Assembly: GCA_002299425.1 (NCBI GenBank)
Contig: DBNW01000016.1
Span: forward strand, 10,525 to 72,133
Direction: 5' to 3'
Length of the DNA stretch: 61,609 nucleotides
From: Methylococcaceae bacterium UBA662
Lineage (GTDB): Bacteria > Pseudomonadota > Gammaproteobacteria > Methylococcales > Methylomonadaceae
The position numbers and the translations under genes were made by a program. Of this stretch, positions 17,653-25,829 are shown one piece after another (the first letter of the stretch is position 1; each line of letters opens with the position of its first letter). The notes beneath the pieces were generated by a model, which was not told where the DNA came from, made no database searches, and worked only from the letters and a program-made list of their open reading frames with translations.

Positions 17653-17676
17653 GCGCAGCTTGTTTGGGTGCTGCGC
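17653..17676. terminator. hairpin between convergent helicase and rsmA
   Basis: A 7-bp perfect stem GCGCAGC/GCTGCGC with a 10-nt loop sits between two convergent genes. No T run follows; the call as a terminator is weak and rests on position. Confidence 0.35.
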
Positions 17677-18452
17677 TACAAAAGATTGCTGAGGTTGGCA
17701 AAATCGCTTAAGGGCAGACACTCCGCGCGTATGTCAGGGTTTATTTGTAAATGGGTCAGTTGTTGTTCGTTGAGAAGATTTTTTAAAGCGTTGCGGAGGG
17801 TTTTGCGGCGTTGCGAAAACGCTTCCGTGACCAGCCGGTTGAGCTTTTTGACATCATTGACCTGAACCGGTGGTTGTGTGTGCGGGATCAGCCTAACAAG
17901 GGCAGACGTGACTTTCGGGACCGGGTTGAAACTTTCTGGCGGCACGTCAAACAACCATTCCGCCGCGCAGTAGTATTGCAGCATCACGCTCAAACGGCCG
18001 TATTGTTTGTTACCCGGCGGGGCGCAAATCCGGTCGACCAGTTCCTTTTGCAACATAAAGAGCATGTCGGCAATGATGCCCGTACTGGCCAGCAGATGGA
18101 ACATGAGCGGGGTGGAAATGTTGTAGGGCAGGTTACCGATGATGCGCAGTTTTTTACCTTCGGTTCGGGGTAGGGTAGACGGATCAAAACGCAGAGCATC
18201 GCCACTGTGGATAGCCAAATTTTTCTGGCCGGCAAATTTGTTCTGTAAATAAGCGACTAAATCCCGATCCAACTCAACCACATCCAAGTGTGCGCTGCGG
18301 CTCAGCAGGGCTTCGGTCAATGCACCTAAGCCCGGGCCTATTTCCAGCCAATGGTCGTCGGCATGGATTTGGGCACTGCTGATAATGTCGGCTATGACTG
18401 CCCGGTCGTGCAAAAAATTTTGCCCAAAACGTTTACGGGGTTTATGCATCAT
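17676..18452 (-). CDS. rsmA: 16S rRNA dimethyladenosine transferase
   Basis: KsgA/RsmA dimethylates two adjacent adenosines near the 3' end of 16S rRNA. The motifs RKRFGQNFLHD (N-terminus), LEIGPGLGALTEALL (SAM binding), GNLPYNIS (catalytic NLPY) and SQRRKTLRNAL (C-terminal) are diagnostic; 258 aa is normal. The start overlaps the pdxA end by 11 nt, as in the common pdxA-rsmA pair. A second ATG directly follows the first. Confidence 0.95.
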   Translation of the reverse strand: MMHKPRKRFGQNFLHDRAVIADIISSAQIHADDHWLEIGPGLGALTEALLSRSAHLDVVELDRDLVAYLQNKFAGQKNLAIHSGDALRFDPSTLPRTEGKKLRIIGNLPYNISTPLMFHLLASTGIIADMLFMLQKELVDRICAPPGNKQYGRLSVMLQYYCAAEWLFDVPPESFNPVPKVTSALVRLIPHTQPPVQVNDVKKLNRLVTEAFSQRRKTLRNALKNLLNEQQLTHLQINPDIRAECLPLSDFANLSNLL

Positions 18453-19455
18453 GGCGTTCGACCCTGTTTGCCGACAGGGTGAGTGCTGTTTGCAACGCTA
18501 CCCTGAGGCTGCCGATGCCAGCTTGACCGGTGCCGGCTAGGCTTAATGCGGTACCGTGGTCAACCGAGGTGCGGATAATGGGCAGGCCTAAGGTGATGTT
18601 GACTGCTTGACCAAAACTTTTGTATTTGATTACGGGTAAGCCTTGGTCGTGGTACATGGCTAAGACGGCATCGGCCGAATCCAAGTATTTTGGAGTAAAT
18701 ACGGTGTCCGCAGGCAACGGCCCGATGAGATCCATGCCTTGGTTACGCAGGTTTTCTATCACAGGAATAATGATGTCTATTTCTTCCCTGCCGAGATAGC
18801 CGCCTTCGCCCGCGTGGGGATTAAGTCCGCAGACCAAGATTTTCGGTTTCTCGCAGAGGAAATGCTTGCGTAAGTCCAGCTCCAAAACACTGATGACTGT
18901 ACGCAGGCGGTCACGGGTAAGTGCCGGACTCACTTCTATCAAGGGTAAATGGTTGGTGACTAGGGCGACTCTAAGGCCTTCGGTGGCCAACATCATGACC
19001 GGATGGCCGCCCGTCAATTCGGCAATGAATTCAGTATGGCCGCTAAAAGGCAGGCCGGCGTCGTTGATTATGCCTTTGTGGACGGGGGCGGTGACCATGG
19101 CGGAAAACAAGCCTGTCAAGCAACCTTGGGCCGCTTGAGCGATGGTTTCTAGCACATAGCGGCTGTTGGCGGGGTTGAGTATCCCGCATACTGCCGGTTC
19201 GGCTAAGGCTACGGGTAAAACTTTAACACGGCCAGCGGCTTGCATTTCTGGTGTCTGGCTGGCATCGAACGGTTCTATAGCAATCGGCAGGCCCAAAATC
19301 TGTGCCCGCTGTCGCAGTAAGTGCGGGTCGGCTATCAGCACCAGCTCGCACGGCAGGTGCTGTTGGATGAGTTGGATAAGTTGATCCGGGCCGATGCCGG
19401 CAGGTTCGCCGGGAGTGACGGCGATGCGTCGGAGAGGGCAGTAGTTTGGCTTCAT
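18442..19455 (-). CDS. pdxA: 4-hydroxythreonine-4-phosphate dehydrogenase
   Basis: PdxA catalyses the NAD-dependent oxidation and decarboxylation of 4-phosphohydroxy-L-threonine in the DXP-dependent vitamin B6 pathway. Family motifs are TPGEPAGIGPD at the N-terminus, GHTEFIAELTG (metal-binding His), GLNPHAGEGG and MYHDQGLPVIKY. The length of 337 aa is standard. It precedes rsmA on the minus strand with an 11-nt overlap. Confidence 0.95.
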   Translation of the reverse strand: MKPNYCPLRRIAVTPGEPAGIGPDQLIQLIQQHLPCELVLIADPHLLRQRAQILGLPIAIEPFDASQTPEMQAAGRVKVLPVALAEPAVCGILNPANSRYVLETIAQAAQGCLTGLFSAMVTAPVHKGIINDAGLPFSGHTEFIAELTGGHPVMMLATEGLRVALVTNHLPLIEVSPALTRDRLRTVISVLELDLRKHFLCEKPKILVCGLNPHAGEGGYLGREEIDIIIPVIENLRNQGMDLIGPLPADTVFTPKYLDSADAVLAMYHDQGLPVIKYKSFGQAVNITLGLPIIRTSVDHGTALSLAGTGQAGIGSLRVALQTALTLSANRVERHDA

Positions 19456-19491
19456 GGGCTGGTCTGTTTTGATGGGCGGTTGACTTTAGGG

Positions 19492-20337
19492 TTATTTTAT
19501 TTGCTCGATGATCCCATCCAGTTCTTCTAAGGTGGCATAAGTGATGATGAGGCGGCCACTGCCGTTATTTTTGTGGTCAATGGCGACTTTAGCGCCTAAG
19601 CGGCGGGTCAAATCGTCTTGCAGCCGTAGGGTGTCCGGGTCGGCGATTTTGGCAGGCTTAACTGAGCCCCCTGCTTGCAGGGCTTTCACTAAGCGTTCGG
19701 CAGCCCTGACGGAAAGGCCCTCTCTGGCAATGCGTCGGGCGGTGTCGATTTGTGGCAAGCCTGCAAGGCCGAGCAGCACTTTTGCATGGCCCAATTCCAA
19801 TTGCCTGGCCAACAACAGCGTTTTTACCTCGGGTTGCAAGTCCTGCAGGCGCAGTAAATTGCTGATGGTGGCGCGCGGCTTGCCAAGCGCATCCGCGATG
19901 GCTTGGTGGGTTAGGCTAAATTCGTCCAGTAACCGCCGCAATGCGTCGGCTTCTTCTAGTGGGTTTAGATCCTCGCGCTGGATGTTTTCAATCAGCGTTT
20001 GCGCCATTGTGGCGCGGTCGTCGATGTTTTTGATGACCACCGGAACATTTGACAGGCCAACCAGTTGCGCGGCCCGCCAACGCCGTTCACCGGCGACGAT
20101 TTCGTATTTTTCCGCATCGATTGGGCGAACAATAATCGGTTGGATGATGCCTTGCGCCTTGATTGAATCGGCCAGTTCCTGCAACTTTTCCGGGTCTATG
20201 TCTTTGCGCGGCTGAAATTTGCCGCGTTGCAACTGCTCTATCGGCAGGTTTTGCGGCTTTTGCCTGTCCTCTTGTACCGCAGCCTCTCCTAACAAGGCAT
20301 CCAGCCCCCGTCCTAAGCCTCTTTTTGGTATCGCCAT
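19492..20337 (-). CDS. parB: chromosome partitioning protein ParB
   Basis: Centromere-binding CTPase of the ParABS system. In order: the ParA-stimulating N-terminus (AIPKRGLGRGLDALLGE), the CTPase domain with GERRWRAAQ, a helix-turn-helix (HQAIADALGKPRATISNLL) and a C-terminal dimerisation domain. I take the ATG at 20337, preceded by GGCAAGAAG, giving 281 aa; the frame upstream is open but non-conserved. No consensus parS site is visible in the window. A small ORF resembling its N-terminus lies directly upstream. Confidence 0.94.
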   Translation of the reverse strand: MAIPKRGLGRGLDALLGEAAVQEDRQKPQNLPIEQLQRGKFQPRKDIDPEKLQELADSIKAQGIIQPIIVRPIDAEKYEIVAGERRWRAAQLVGLSNVPVVIKNIDDRATMAQTLIENIQREDLNPLEEADALRRLLDEFSLTHQAIADALGKPRATISNLLRLQDLQPEVKTLLLARQLELGHAKVLLGLAGLPQIDTARRIAREGLSVRAAERLVKALQAGGSVKPAKIADPDTLRLQDDLTRRLGAKVAIDHKNNGSGRLIITYATLEELDGIIEQIK

Positions 20338-20386
20338 GCTTCTTGCCTGTTTGGTGGATGGGGTAGGCGGTTGCGTGTAAGCGCAG

Positions 20387-20578
20387 TTAACACGGGCTTT
20401 TGCCAAGCCGATCGGTGAGTTCATCAAGCAGTGCCTGTACTTCGCGGGCCTCTGCCAACAACAGCCTTAGCTGTTCCCCGGTCAGGCCTGCATCCGGCGT
20501 TAAGGCGGGAGGCTGGCTGTCTGCAGGGGCCAACAAGACTTCAAGCCCCCGTCCTAAACTGCGTTTAGGGGTCTTCAT
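20387..20578 (-). CDS. 63-aa ParB-N-terminus-like protein
   Basis: Begins MKTPKRSLGRGLEVLLA, matching ParB's start at about 11 of 17 positions, including the LGRGL core that in ParB proteins contacts and stimulates ParA. The rest has no CTPase or DNA-binding domain; a predicted amphipathic, coiled-coil-like helix (EQLRLLLAEAREVQALLDEL) forms the C-terminal half. Its ATG overlaps the parA stop by 4 nt, so it should be translated by coupling, and parB starts 49 nt after its end. It looks like a free-standing ParA-contact peptide; that function is inference. Confidence 0.7.
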   Translation of the reverse strand: MKTPKRSLGRGLEVLLAPADSQPPALTPDAGLTGEQLRLLLAEAREVQALLDELTDRLGKSPC

Positions 20579-21348
20579 GCTTGGCCTGGTTCGTTGGCGA
20601 TGAGTTCTTTGGCTAGGGCCAAATAAGACGTCGCCCCCCGGGAGGATTTATCGTAGTTGAGCGCGGGTAAGCCATGACTGGGTGCCTCTGCTAGACGGAT
20701 GTTTCTTGGTATGCAGGTGAGGAAGACTTTGTCGCCAAAATAGCGCAGTAATTGTTCGGAGACATCTTTGGTCAAGCGGTTTCTGTCGTCGTACATGGTA
20801 CGCAATATGCCCTCAAGACACAGCTTGGCGTTAACGGTATCTTGAATGTCTTGTAGGGTAGACATGAGCGCCGACAGCCCTTCCAGAGAATAATACTCAC
20901 ATTGCATGGGAATCAACAGACTGTCTGCGGCAACCATGGCGTTTAAGGTGAGCATGTTCAGGGAGGGTGGACAATCTATCAGAATGTAATCGTAGTCGTG
21001 CTTGATGGGCAGCAAGGCATCGCGCAGGCGTTGCTCCTTGCGCTCGGCTTTTATCAGATGCACTTCTGCTGCAGTGAGGTGTGAGTTGCCGGGGATGATG
21101 CCGAATCCTAGGTCCGGCAGCGCAACAATGGCTTCAGCAGCAGGCAGGCCAGAGATCATTAGATCGTAGCCTGAATAGCGGAGGTTTTCTTTGTCCACGC
21201 CGCAGCCCATTGCGGCGTTGCCTTGCGGGTCAAGGTCAATTAAGAGTACCCGGCGGTGTAACGCGGCCAGCGAGGCGGCCAGGTTGACGCTGGTGGTGGT
21301 TTTGCCGACACCGCCTTTTTGGTTGGTGACAGCGATAATTTTTCCCAC
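20575..21348 (-). CDS. parA: chromosome partitioning ATPase ParA
   Basis: Walker-type ParA ATPase that positions ParB-bound origins. The deviant Walker A box is KGGVGKTTT (near residue 11), Walker B-like IDLDPQGNAA, and DCPPSLNMLT. I start at the GTG at 21348 (AGAGG upstream), giving MGKIIAVTNQKGG at the N-terminus and 257 aa; the frame is open further upstream into rsmG. It is 4 nt from rsmG and overlaps the small ParB-like ORF by 4 nt. Confidence 0.94.
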   Translation of the reverse strand: MGKIIAVTNQKGGVGKTTTSVNLAASLAALHRRVLLIDLDPQGNAAMGCGVDKENLRYSGYDLMISGLPAAEAIVALPDLGFGIIPGNSHLTAAEVHLIKAERKEQRLRDALLPIKHDYDYILIDCPPSLNMLTLNAMVAADSLLIPMQCEYYSLEGLSALMSTLQDIQDTVNAKLCLEGILRTMYDDRNRLTKDVSEQLLRYFGDKVFLTCIPRNIRLAEAPSHGLPALNYDKSSRGATSYLALAKELIANEPGQA

Positions 21349-21352
21349 GGGC

Positions 21353-21985
21353 TTACCTCTCTGTGGATAAAGTGAGTTTGACCAAGCACCGCTGGCTATC
21401 GGTTTTTGGTATGGCAATGGGGATGACGGCGGCCTTGATGTCAGGTTGGAGTTGCGACAGTTCCTGCTCGGGGTTTTGCCCTTTCATGGCCAGCATTATG
21501 CCATTTTGGGTACTAAGGTGGGCACATAAAGAAACAATGTCGGCCAGGCTGGCAAAAGCACGGGTGATGACGGTATCAAACCGCCGATCCGGCAGGTAGT
21601 TTTCTACCCGCTGGTGGCAGACCGTTACATTGGTTAGTTTTAATTCGAGGATCACTTGTTGAATAAACCGGGTTTTTTTGGCATTGCTGTCTAAAAGTAC
21701 GAATGCCTTGTCTGGCAGGGCAATGGCTAAGGGAATTCCGGGGATGCCGGCACCGGTGCCCACATCAATGACCCGTAGGCCTTGGACATAAGGCGCAATC
21801 GCTAGACTGTCTAAAAGGTGCTGGTTAACCATGCCTTCAGGGGTGCGGATGGCGGTCAGGTTGTAGGTTTTGTTCCATTTTGCCAGCAGCGTGATGAAGT
21901 CAATAAGCCGCTGCGTTTGTGCTGGGATCATGGGTAAATTCAAGGATTCCAGACCGGAAACAAGTTGTTCTTGGAGTGCTGTCAT
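21353..21985 (-). CDS. rsmG: 16S rRNA (guanine527-N7)-methyltransferase
   Basis: RsmG/GidB methylates G527 of 16S rRNA. SAM-binding motif DVGTGAGIPGIPLAI, VLLDSNAKKTRF and RAFASLADI are typical; 210 aa is normal. It lies 5 nt downstream of mnmG and just upstream of parA in the usual mnmG-rsmG-parA-parB order. Confidence 0.95.
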   Translation of the reverse strand: MTALQEQLVSGLESLNLPMIPAQTQRLIDFITLLAKWNKTYNLTAIRTPEGMVNQHLLDSLAIAPYVQGLRVIDVGTGAGIPGIPLAIALPDKAFVLLDSNAKKTRFIQQVILELKLTNVTVCHQRVENYLPDRRFDTVITRAFASLADIVSLCAHLSTQNGIMLAMKGQNPEQELSQLQPDIKAAVIPIAIPKTDSQRCLVKLTLSTER

Positions 21986-21990
21986 GGGAG

Positions 21991-23862
21991 TTAAGCTGAT
22001 TTTTTCTTTAGGTAAACCAGCAAGAGGGTGATGGCCGCCGGCGTAATCCCAGGCATTCTGGAGGCCTGACCTAGGGTTTCTGGCTTATTGAGCCTGAGTT
22101 TTTCGCTGACCTCATGAGATAACCCCGGAATGGCTTGGTAGTCGATGGTTTCGGGTAAGCGCAACTGGTCATGGCGTAGGGATTTGTCAATGTCCGCTTG
22201 CTGCCTGCTGAGATAGCCGGCGTATTTTGCTTGAATTTCTACTTGTCGACTGACCGCCTCGGGTATGCCACTGGGGTTTTCTAAAAAGGCTAACAGGTGC
22301 TGTATGTCAACCTCAGGCCTACGCAACAGGTCTTCTAGGTTGGTCTCTTTTGTTAACGGCTGGTGCCAATTCACTTCGACCAGCGCGGCCTGCGGGCTGC
22401 CAACCCGAATCCACGTTGTTTTTAGCTGTTCCTGCAACCGGGTAACGCCGGTGCGCTTGGCTGAAAAAGCTTGCCAGCGGCAGTCATCAACCAGCCCGAG
22501 CTCGTGACCTTTTTCAGTCAAGCGCAGATCGGCATTGTCTTCCCTCAGCAGCAAGCGGTATTCGGCGCGGCTGGTGAACATGCGGTAGGGTTCTTGGGTG
22601 CCCCGGGTAATCAAGTCGTCAATCATTACGCCGATATAGGCTTCATCACGACCAGGGCACCAGCTTTCCAGTCCTTGAGTCATTCGGGCTGCGTTTAGAC
22701 CGGCGATTAAGCCTTGGGCGGCGGCTTCCTCGTAACCGGTTGTGCCATTGATTTGGCCGGCAAAAAACAATCCTTTTAAATGTTTGTTTTCCAAAGATGA
22801 TTTTAGATCGCGGGGGTCGAAGAAGTCGTATTCGATGGCATAGCCTGGGCGGATAATCTCAGCTTGTGCAAAACCCGGCATGGAGCGGACAAAGTCGTAC
22901 TGGACGTCAAAAGGCAGGCTGGTGGAGATGCCGTTGGGGTAGATTTCATGGCTGTCTAGGCCTTCGGGTTCGATAAAAATTTGATGGCTGTCACGGTCAG
23001 CAAAACGGACGATTTTGTCTTCAATGGAAGGGCAGTAGCGCGGGCCGATGCCTTCAATAACGCCTGAGTACAATGGCGAGCGGTTAAGACCGGCGCGGAT
23101 AATGTCATGGGTCTTTGCCGTGGTGCGGGTAATGTAGCAAGGAATTTGCCTGGGATGTTGGCGGGTATCGCCTAAAAAAGAAAATACCGGTACAGGGTCG
23201 TCGCCGTGCTGAACTTGCAGTTTTGTGTAATCAATCGTGCGTCCGTTGATCCTCGGAGGAGTGCCGGTTTTGAGCCGGTCAACACGCAAAGGCAGTTCCC
23301 GTAGGCGACTCGCTAAGGCTACGGAGGCAGGGTCGCCGGCCCGTCCGCCACTGTAGTTTTCTAGGCCGATGTGGATTTTTCCAGCCAAAAAAGTGCCCGC
23401 AGTTAAAATTACGGTCTTTGCCATAAAATCAACGCCAATCAAGGTTTTGATGCCAATTACGCGCTCTTCCGTGACAATAAGATCGGCAGCGGTTTGCTGG
23501 AACAAAGCCAAGTTGGGTTGGTTTTCTAGGGCATGAAGAACCGCCTGTTTGTAAAGTTTGCGGTCGGCTTGGGCGCGGGTGGCCCTGACCGCTGCGCCTT
23601 TGCTGGCATTTAAAATACGGAATTGGATGCCCGCTAAATCCGCCGCTTTGGCCATAAGACCACCTAATGCGTCAATTTCCTTGACCAAGTGGCCTTTGCC
23701 TATGCCGCCAATAGCTGGGTTGCAACTCATCTGGCCTAGGGTGTCCAGATTTTGCGTTAGCAGCAGGGTTTGGGCACCGCAACGGGCGGCGGCCAGCGCA
23801 GCTTCTGTACCGGCATGGCCGCCGCCTACTACAATCACATCAAAATTTTTTTTGAATTTCAC
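21991..23862 (-). CDS. mnmG: tRNA uridine 5-carboxymethylaminomethyl modification enzyme MnmG
   Basis: MnmG (GidA), the FAD-binding partner of MnmE in wobble-uridine modification. N-terminal FAD motif VIVVGGGHAGTEAALAAARCG is split here as VVGGGHAGTEAAL; further motifs are CNPAIGGIGKGHLVKEIDALG (in part) and GLFFAGQINGTTGYEEAAAQG (in part). I start at the GTG at 23862, giving 623 aa, the family's normal length; the frame is open another 110 codons upstream but that stretch does not resemble MnmG. No clear ribosome site precedes the GTG. Divergent from the atp operon. Confidence 0.93.
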   Translation of the reverse strand: MKFKKNFDVIVVGGGHAGTEAALAAARCGAQTLLLTQNLDTLGQMSCNPAIGGIGKGHLVKEIDALGGLMAKAADLAGIQFRILNASKGAAVRATRAQADRKLYKQAVLHALENQPNLALFQQTAADLIVTEERVIGIKTLIGVDFMAKTVILTAGTFLAGKIHIGLENYSGGRAGDPASVALASRLRELPLRVDRLKTGTPPRINGRTIDYTKLQVQHGDDPVPVFSFLGDTRQHPRQIPCYITRTTAKTHDIIRAGLNRSPLYSGVIEGIGPRYCPSIEDKIVRFADRDSHQIFIEPEGLDSHEIYPNGISTSLPFDVQYDFVRSMPGFAQAEIIRPGYAIEYDFFDPRDLKSSLENKHLKGLFFAGQINGTTGYEEAAAQGLIAGLNAARMTQGLESWCPGRDEAYIGVMIDDLITRGTQEPYRMFTSRAEYRLLLREDNADLRLTEKGHELGLVDDCRWQAFSAKRTGVTRLQEQLKTTWIRVGSPQAALVEVNWHQPLTKETNLEDLLRRPEVDIQHLLAFLENPSGIPEAVSRQVEIQAKYAGYLSRQQADIDKSLRHDQLRLPETIDYQAIPGLSHEVSEKLRLNKPETLGQASRMPGITPAAITLLLVYLKKKSA

Positions 23863-24064
23863 GGGTGTTAAATGAGTCTGTTGGGGTTCGATTAATGGGC
23901 ATTTTAAAGGTAAACCATGAAAAAACGTAACATTCCAGCCATAAATGGCGATACCCACGCTAAAGCAGGCAATCCGGTGGCAAAGTTCGCCTGCCGATTT
24001 AATCAATCGTATGTGTTTTGTAATAAGAACGCGTATCAGCGCAAAGCAAAGCATAACAAACAAG

Positions 24065-24110
24065 AAGCTTTGCCACTCTATTTTACAAATTAAGTAGAAT
24101 GGCAAAGCTT
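24065..24110 (+). repeat. inverted repeat in mnmG-atpI spacer
   Basis: AAGCTTTGCC (24065-24074) pairs perfectly with GGCAAAGCTT (24101-24110); an inner ATTTTAC/GTAGAAT segment can extend the stem after a 5-nt bulge, leaving a 7-nt loop. TTTT overlaps the 3' end (24109-24112). It could be an intrinsic terminator of an unannotated short transcript or a regulatory hairpin. Confidence 0.55.
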
Positions 24111-24224
24111 TTGTCTTATAGTGGCCGACGTTTCGCTTTCGTGCTTGGAGCGAGTATGTTTTTGCATCCTTTGTTATCAAGGTAAAAGCCAATCGGCTTT
24201 GCCGTGTCGGCTGGATGAGCTTTC

Positions 24225-24253
24225 TTGATTTGCGGTTTTGTTCTAGCTATACT
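24225..24253 (+). promoter_or_regulatory. candidate atp operon promoter
   Basis: TTGATT (24225-24230) and TATACT (24248-24253) with a 17-nt spacer match sigma70 consensus at four and five positions. Transcription would start near 24260, just before the first possible atpI start codons. Confidence 0.5.
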
Positions 24254-24264
24254 GGCCGCGTTTT

Positions 24265-24642
24265 GTGTTTTTGAGAGTGGGTGCGGCGGATGGCACTTTG
24301 TTGACAGTCAAAAAAATATTGATTTGCCAATTGCTGGTAATAGTTACCGTTTTCTTGGGTTTTGCTGTTGTGTTGGGTGAGGATTATGCAAGGTCAAGCC
24401 TGCTCGGTGGCATGGCTGCTCTTATCCCTAATGCTTATTTTGGAATCAAAATATCTAGGCTGCGCAACGCCTGTCCTAGGCAAATACTAAACGCTTTTTA
24501 TGTAGGTGAGGCTGGTAAGCTGGCTTTAACCTTGGCGTTTTTCATTGTTATTTTTCAGATGTCGAACATAAAAGTCTTACCCCTGTTGGGTTCCTATGCT
24601 GCCGCACTTTCGGTTTTTTGGTTTGCATTGCTAATTCGTTGA
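24265..24642 (+). CDS. atpI: ATP synthase protein I
   Basis: AtpI is a small four-helix membrane protein that opens many atp operons and helps assemble the c-ring. Helices begin at KKILICQLLVIVTVFLGFA; the second hydrophobic segment (SSLLGGMAALIPNAYFGIK) is typical of the family. The start is uncertain: no ATG is in frame. The GTG at 24265 lies almost at the predicted transcription start, so a later GTG or the TTG codons near 24298-24301 are also possible; the latter fits the family length better at its N-terminus. Confidence 0.8.
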   Translation: MFLRVGAADGTLLTVKKILICQLLVIVTVFLGFAVVLGEDYARSSLLGGMAALIPNAYFGIKISRLRNACPRQILNAFYVGEAGKLALTLAFFIVIFQMSNIKVLPLLGSYAAALSVFWFALLIR

Positions 24643-24673
24643 GATAATTTTTTGGTTTTAAGTCGAGGGAAAA

Positions 24674-25450
24674 ATGGCTACTGAAGCGCATGTTGCTGAA
24701 GGCGCAACCGGTTATATCGTGCATCATTTAACACCTTTGAGCGTCGGTGAAGGTTTTTGGACCTTACACTTAGATACTTTGTTTTTTTCGGCTATTTTAG
24801 GTGGACTTTTTATTTGGTTTTTTAAGTCAGCTGCGGACAAAGCTACGGCCGGTGTTCCCGGTTTAGCACAAAATTTTGCAGAACTGTTAATTGAGTTCGT
24901 TGATGCTCAGGTTAAAGATAGTTTTCATGGTCGCAGTAAGCTGATCGCGCCTTTGGCTTTGACTATATTTTGCTGGGTGTTTTTGTGGAACGCTATGGAC
25001 TTATTGCCGGTAGATTTATTGCCCATGATCGCCGCTCTAATGGGCGTGGAGTACCTGCGTGTAGTGCCTAGCACTGATTTGAATGCGACGTTCGCAATAT
25101 CCATTTCAGTATTTTTTTTGATACTTTTCTACAGTGTAAAAATTAAAGGCTGGTCAGGATTTGCCAAAGAACTTGCGTTTCAGCCTTTTGGCCCGTGGTT
25201 ACTGCCATTTAATTTGCTGCTGAAGCTGGTAGAGGAGTTTGCCAAGCCTATATCGTTGGCACTGCGGTTATTTGGCAACCTTTATGCCGGTGAGTTGATT
25301 TTTATTCTTATCGCCTTGCTGCCGTGGTACATACAGCCGGTATTGAGTTTTCCTTGGGCAGTTTTTCATATATTAATTATTACCCTTCAGGCCTTTATAT
25401 TTATGGTGTTGACAATTGTCTACCTCAGCATGGCTCATGAAGATCATTAA
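24674..25450 (+). CDS. atpB: F1Fo ATP synthase subunit a
   Basis: Membrane subunit a that forms the proton half-channels against the c-ring. Helix 4 contains the essential arginine in KPISLALRLFGNLYAGELI; the C-terminal helix reads ILIITLQAFIFMVLTIVYL with the conserved Gln. The length of 258 aa is typical. Second gene of the operon. Confidence 0.96.
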   Translation: MATEAHVAEGATGYIVHHLTPLSVGEGFWTLHLDTLFFSAILGGLFIWFFKSAADKATAGVPGLAQNFAELLIEFVDAQVKDSFHGRSKLIAPLALTIFCWVFLWNAMDLLPVDLLPMIAALMGVEYLRVVPSTDLNATFAISISVFFLILFYSVKIKGWSGFAKELAFQPFGPWLLPFNLLLKLVEEFAKPISLALRLFGNLYAGELIFILIALLPWYIQPVLSFPWAVFHILIITLQAFIFMVLTIVYLSMAHEDH

Positions 25451-25497
25451 TGGCTTGGTTCTAGTTCACTTTAACGATACAACTCGAGGTTTTTAAA

Positions 25498-25785
25498 ATG
25501 GAAATTGCAAAATTAATCGCTGACGTACAAGGTATGACCGCTATAGCTGTAGGTCTGATTTTAGGTATGGGAGCGTTAGGAACGGCGATTGGTTTCGGTT
25601 TGTTAGGCGGAAAATTTTTAGAAGGTGCTGCGCGTCAGCCGGAAATGGTGCCCATGCTGCAAGTAAAAATGTTTATTGTGGCTGGCCTGTTGGATGCGGT
25701 AACTATGATTGGTATTGGTTTGGCTTTATTTTTTACTTTTGCCAATCCCTTTTTGTCTGCGGTGCAAGCAGTAGCCGCCGGTTGA
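25498..25785 (+). CDS. atpE: F1Fo ATP synthase subunit c
   Basis: Two-helix proteolipid that forms the rotor ring. The loop between helices contains the conserved R-Q-P (AARQPEMVPM) and helix 2 contains the ion-binding acidic residue in AGLLDAVTMIGIGLALFF, here aspartate as in E. coli. No sodium-type ligands are evident, so proton coupling is likely. The length of 95 aa is slightly longer than E. coli's 79. Confidence 0.95.
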   Translation: MEIAKLIADVQGMTAIAVGLILGMGALGTAIGFGLLGGKFLEGAARQPEMVPMLQVKMFIVAGLLDAVTMIGIGLALFFTFANPFLSAVQAVAAG

Positions 25786-25829
25786 TTAACCAAAGCACCC
25801 ATTAATCCAAGCAATAAGGGAGGCGCATC

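Larger units (their letters stand above)
23863..24264. other. 402-bp divergent intergenic region between mnmG and atpI
   Basis: No gene is supported. It holds a long imperfect inverted repeat (24065-24110), the atp promoter candidate (24225-24253) and presumably the mnmG promoter. In E. coli the replication origin lies upstream of mnmG, but no DnaA-box cluster or AT-rich repeats are seen here. Confidence 0.5.

Noticed and set aside
19492..21348. parS site near parAB
   Set aside because: No match or near match to TGTTTCACGTGAAACA was seen in the window; parS may lie elsewhere.
21362..21370. Perfect DnaA box TGTGGATAA, and another at 35407-35415
   Set aside because: Both are single sites, the first inside rsmG coding sequence; isolated 9-mers are expected by chance in a window of this size.
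23863..24192. 110-codon N-terminal extension of mnmG
   Set aside because: MnmG has its FAD motif within 15 residues of the start; the extension is hydrophobic and Lys-rich noise containing the inverted repeat, and gives an abnormal length.
23863..24264. Replication origin upstream of mnmG, as in E. coli
   Set aside because: No cluster of DnaA boxes, no AT-rich 13-mer-like repeats and no GATC enrichment were found.
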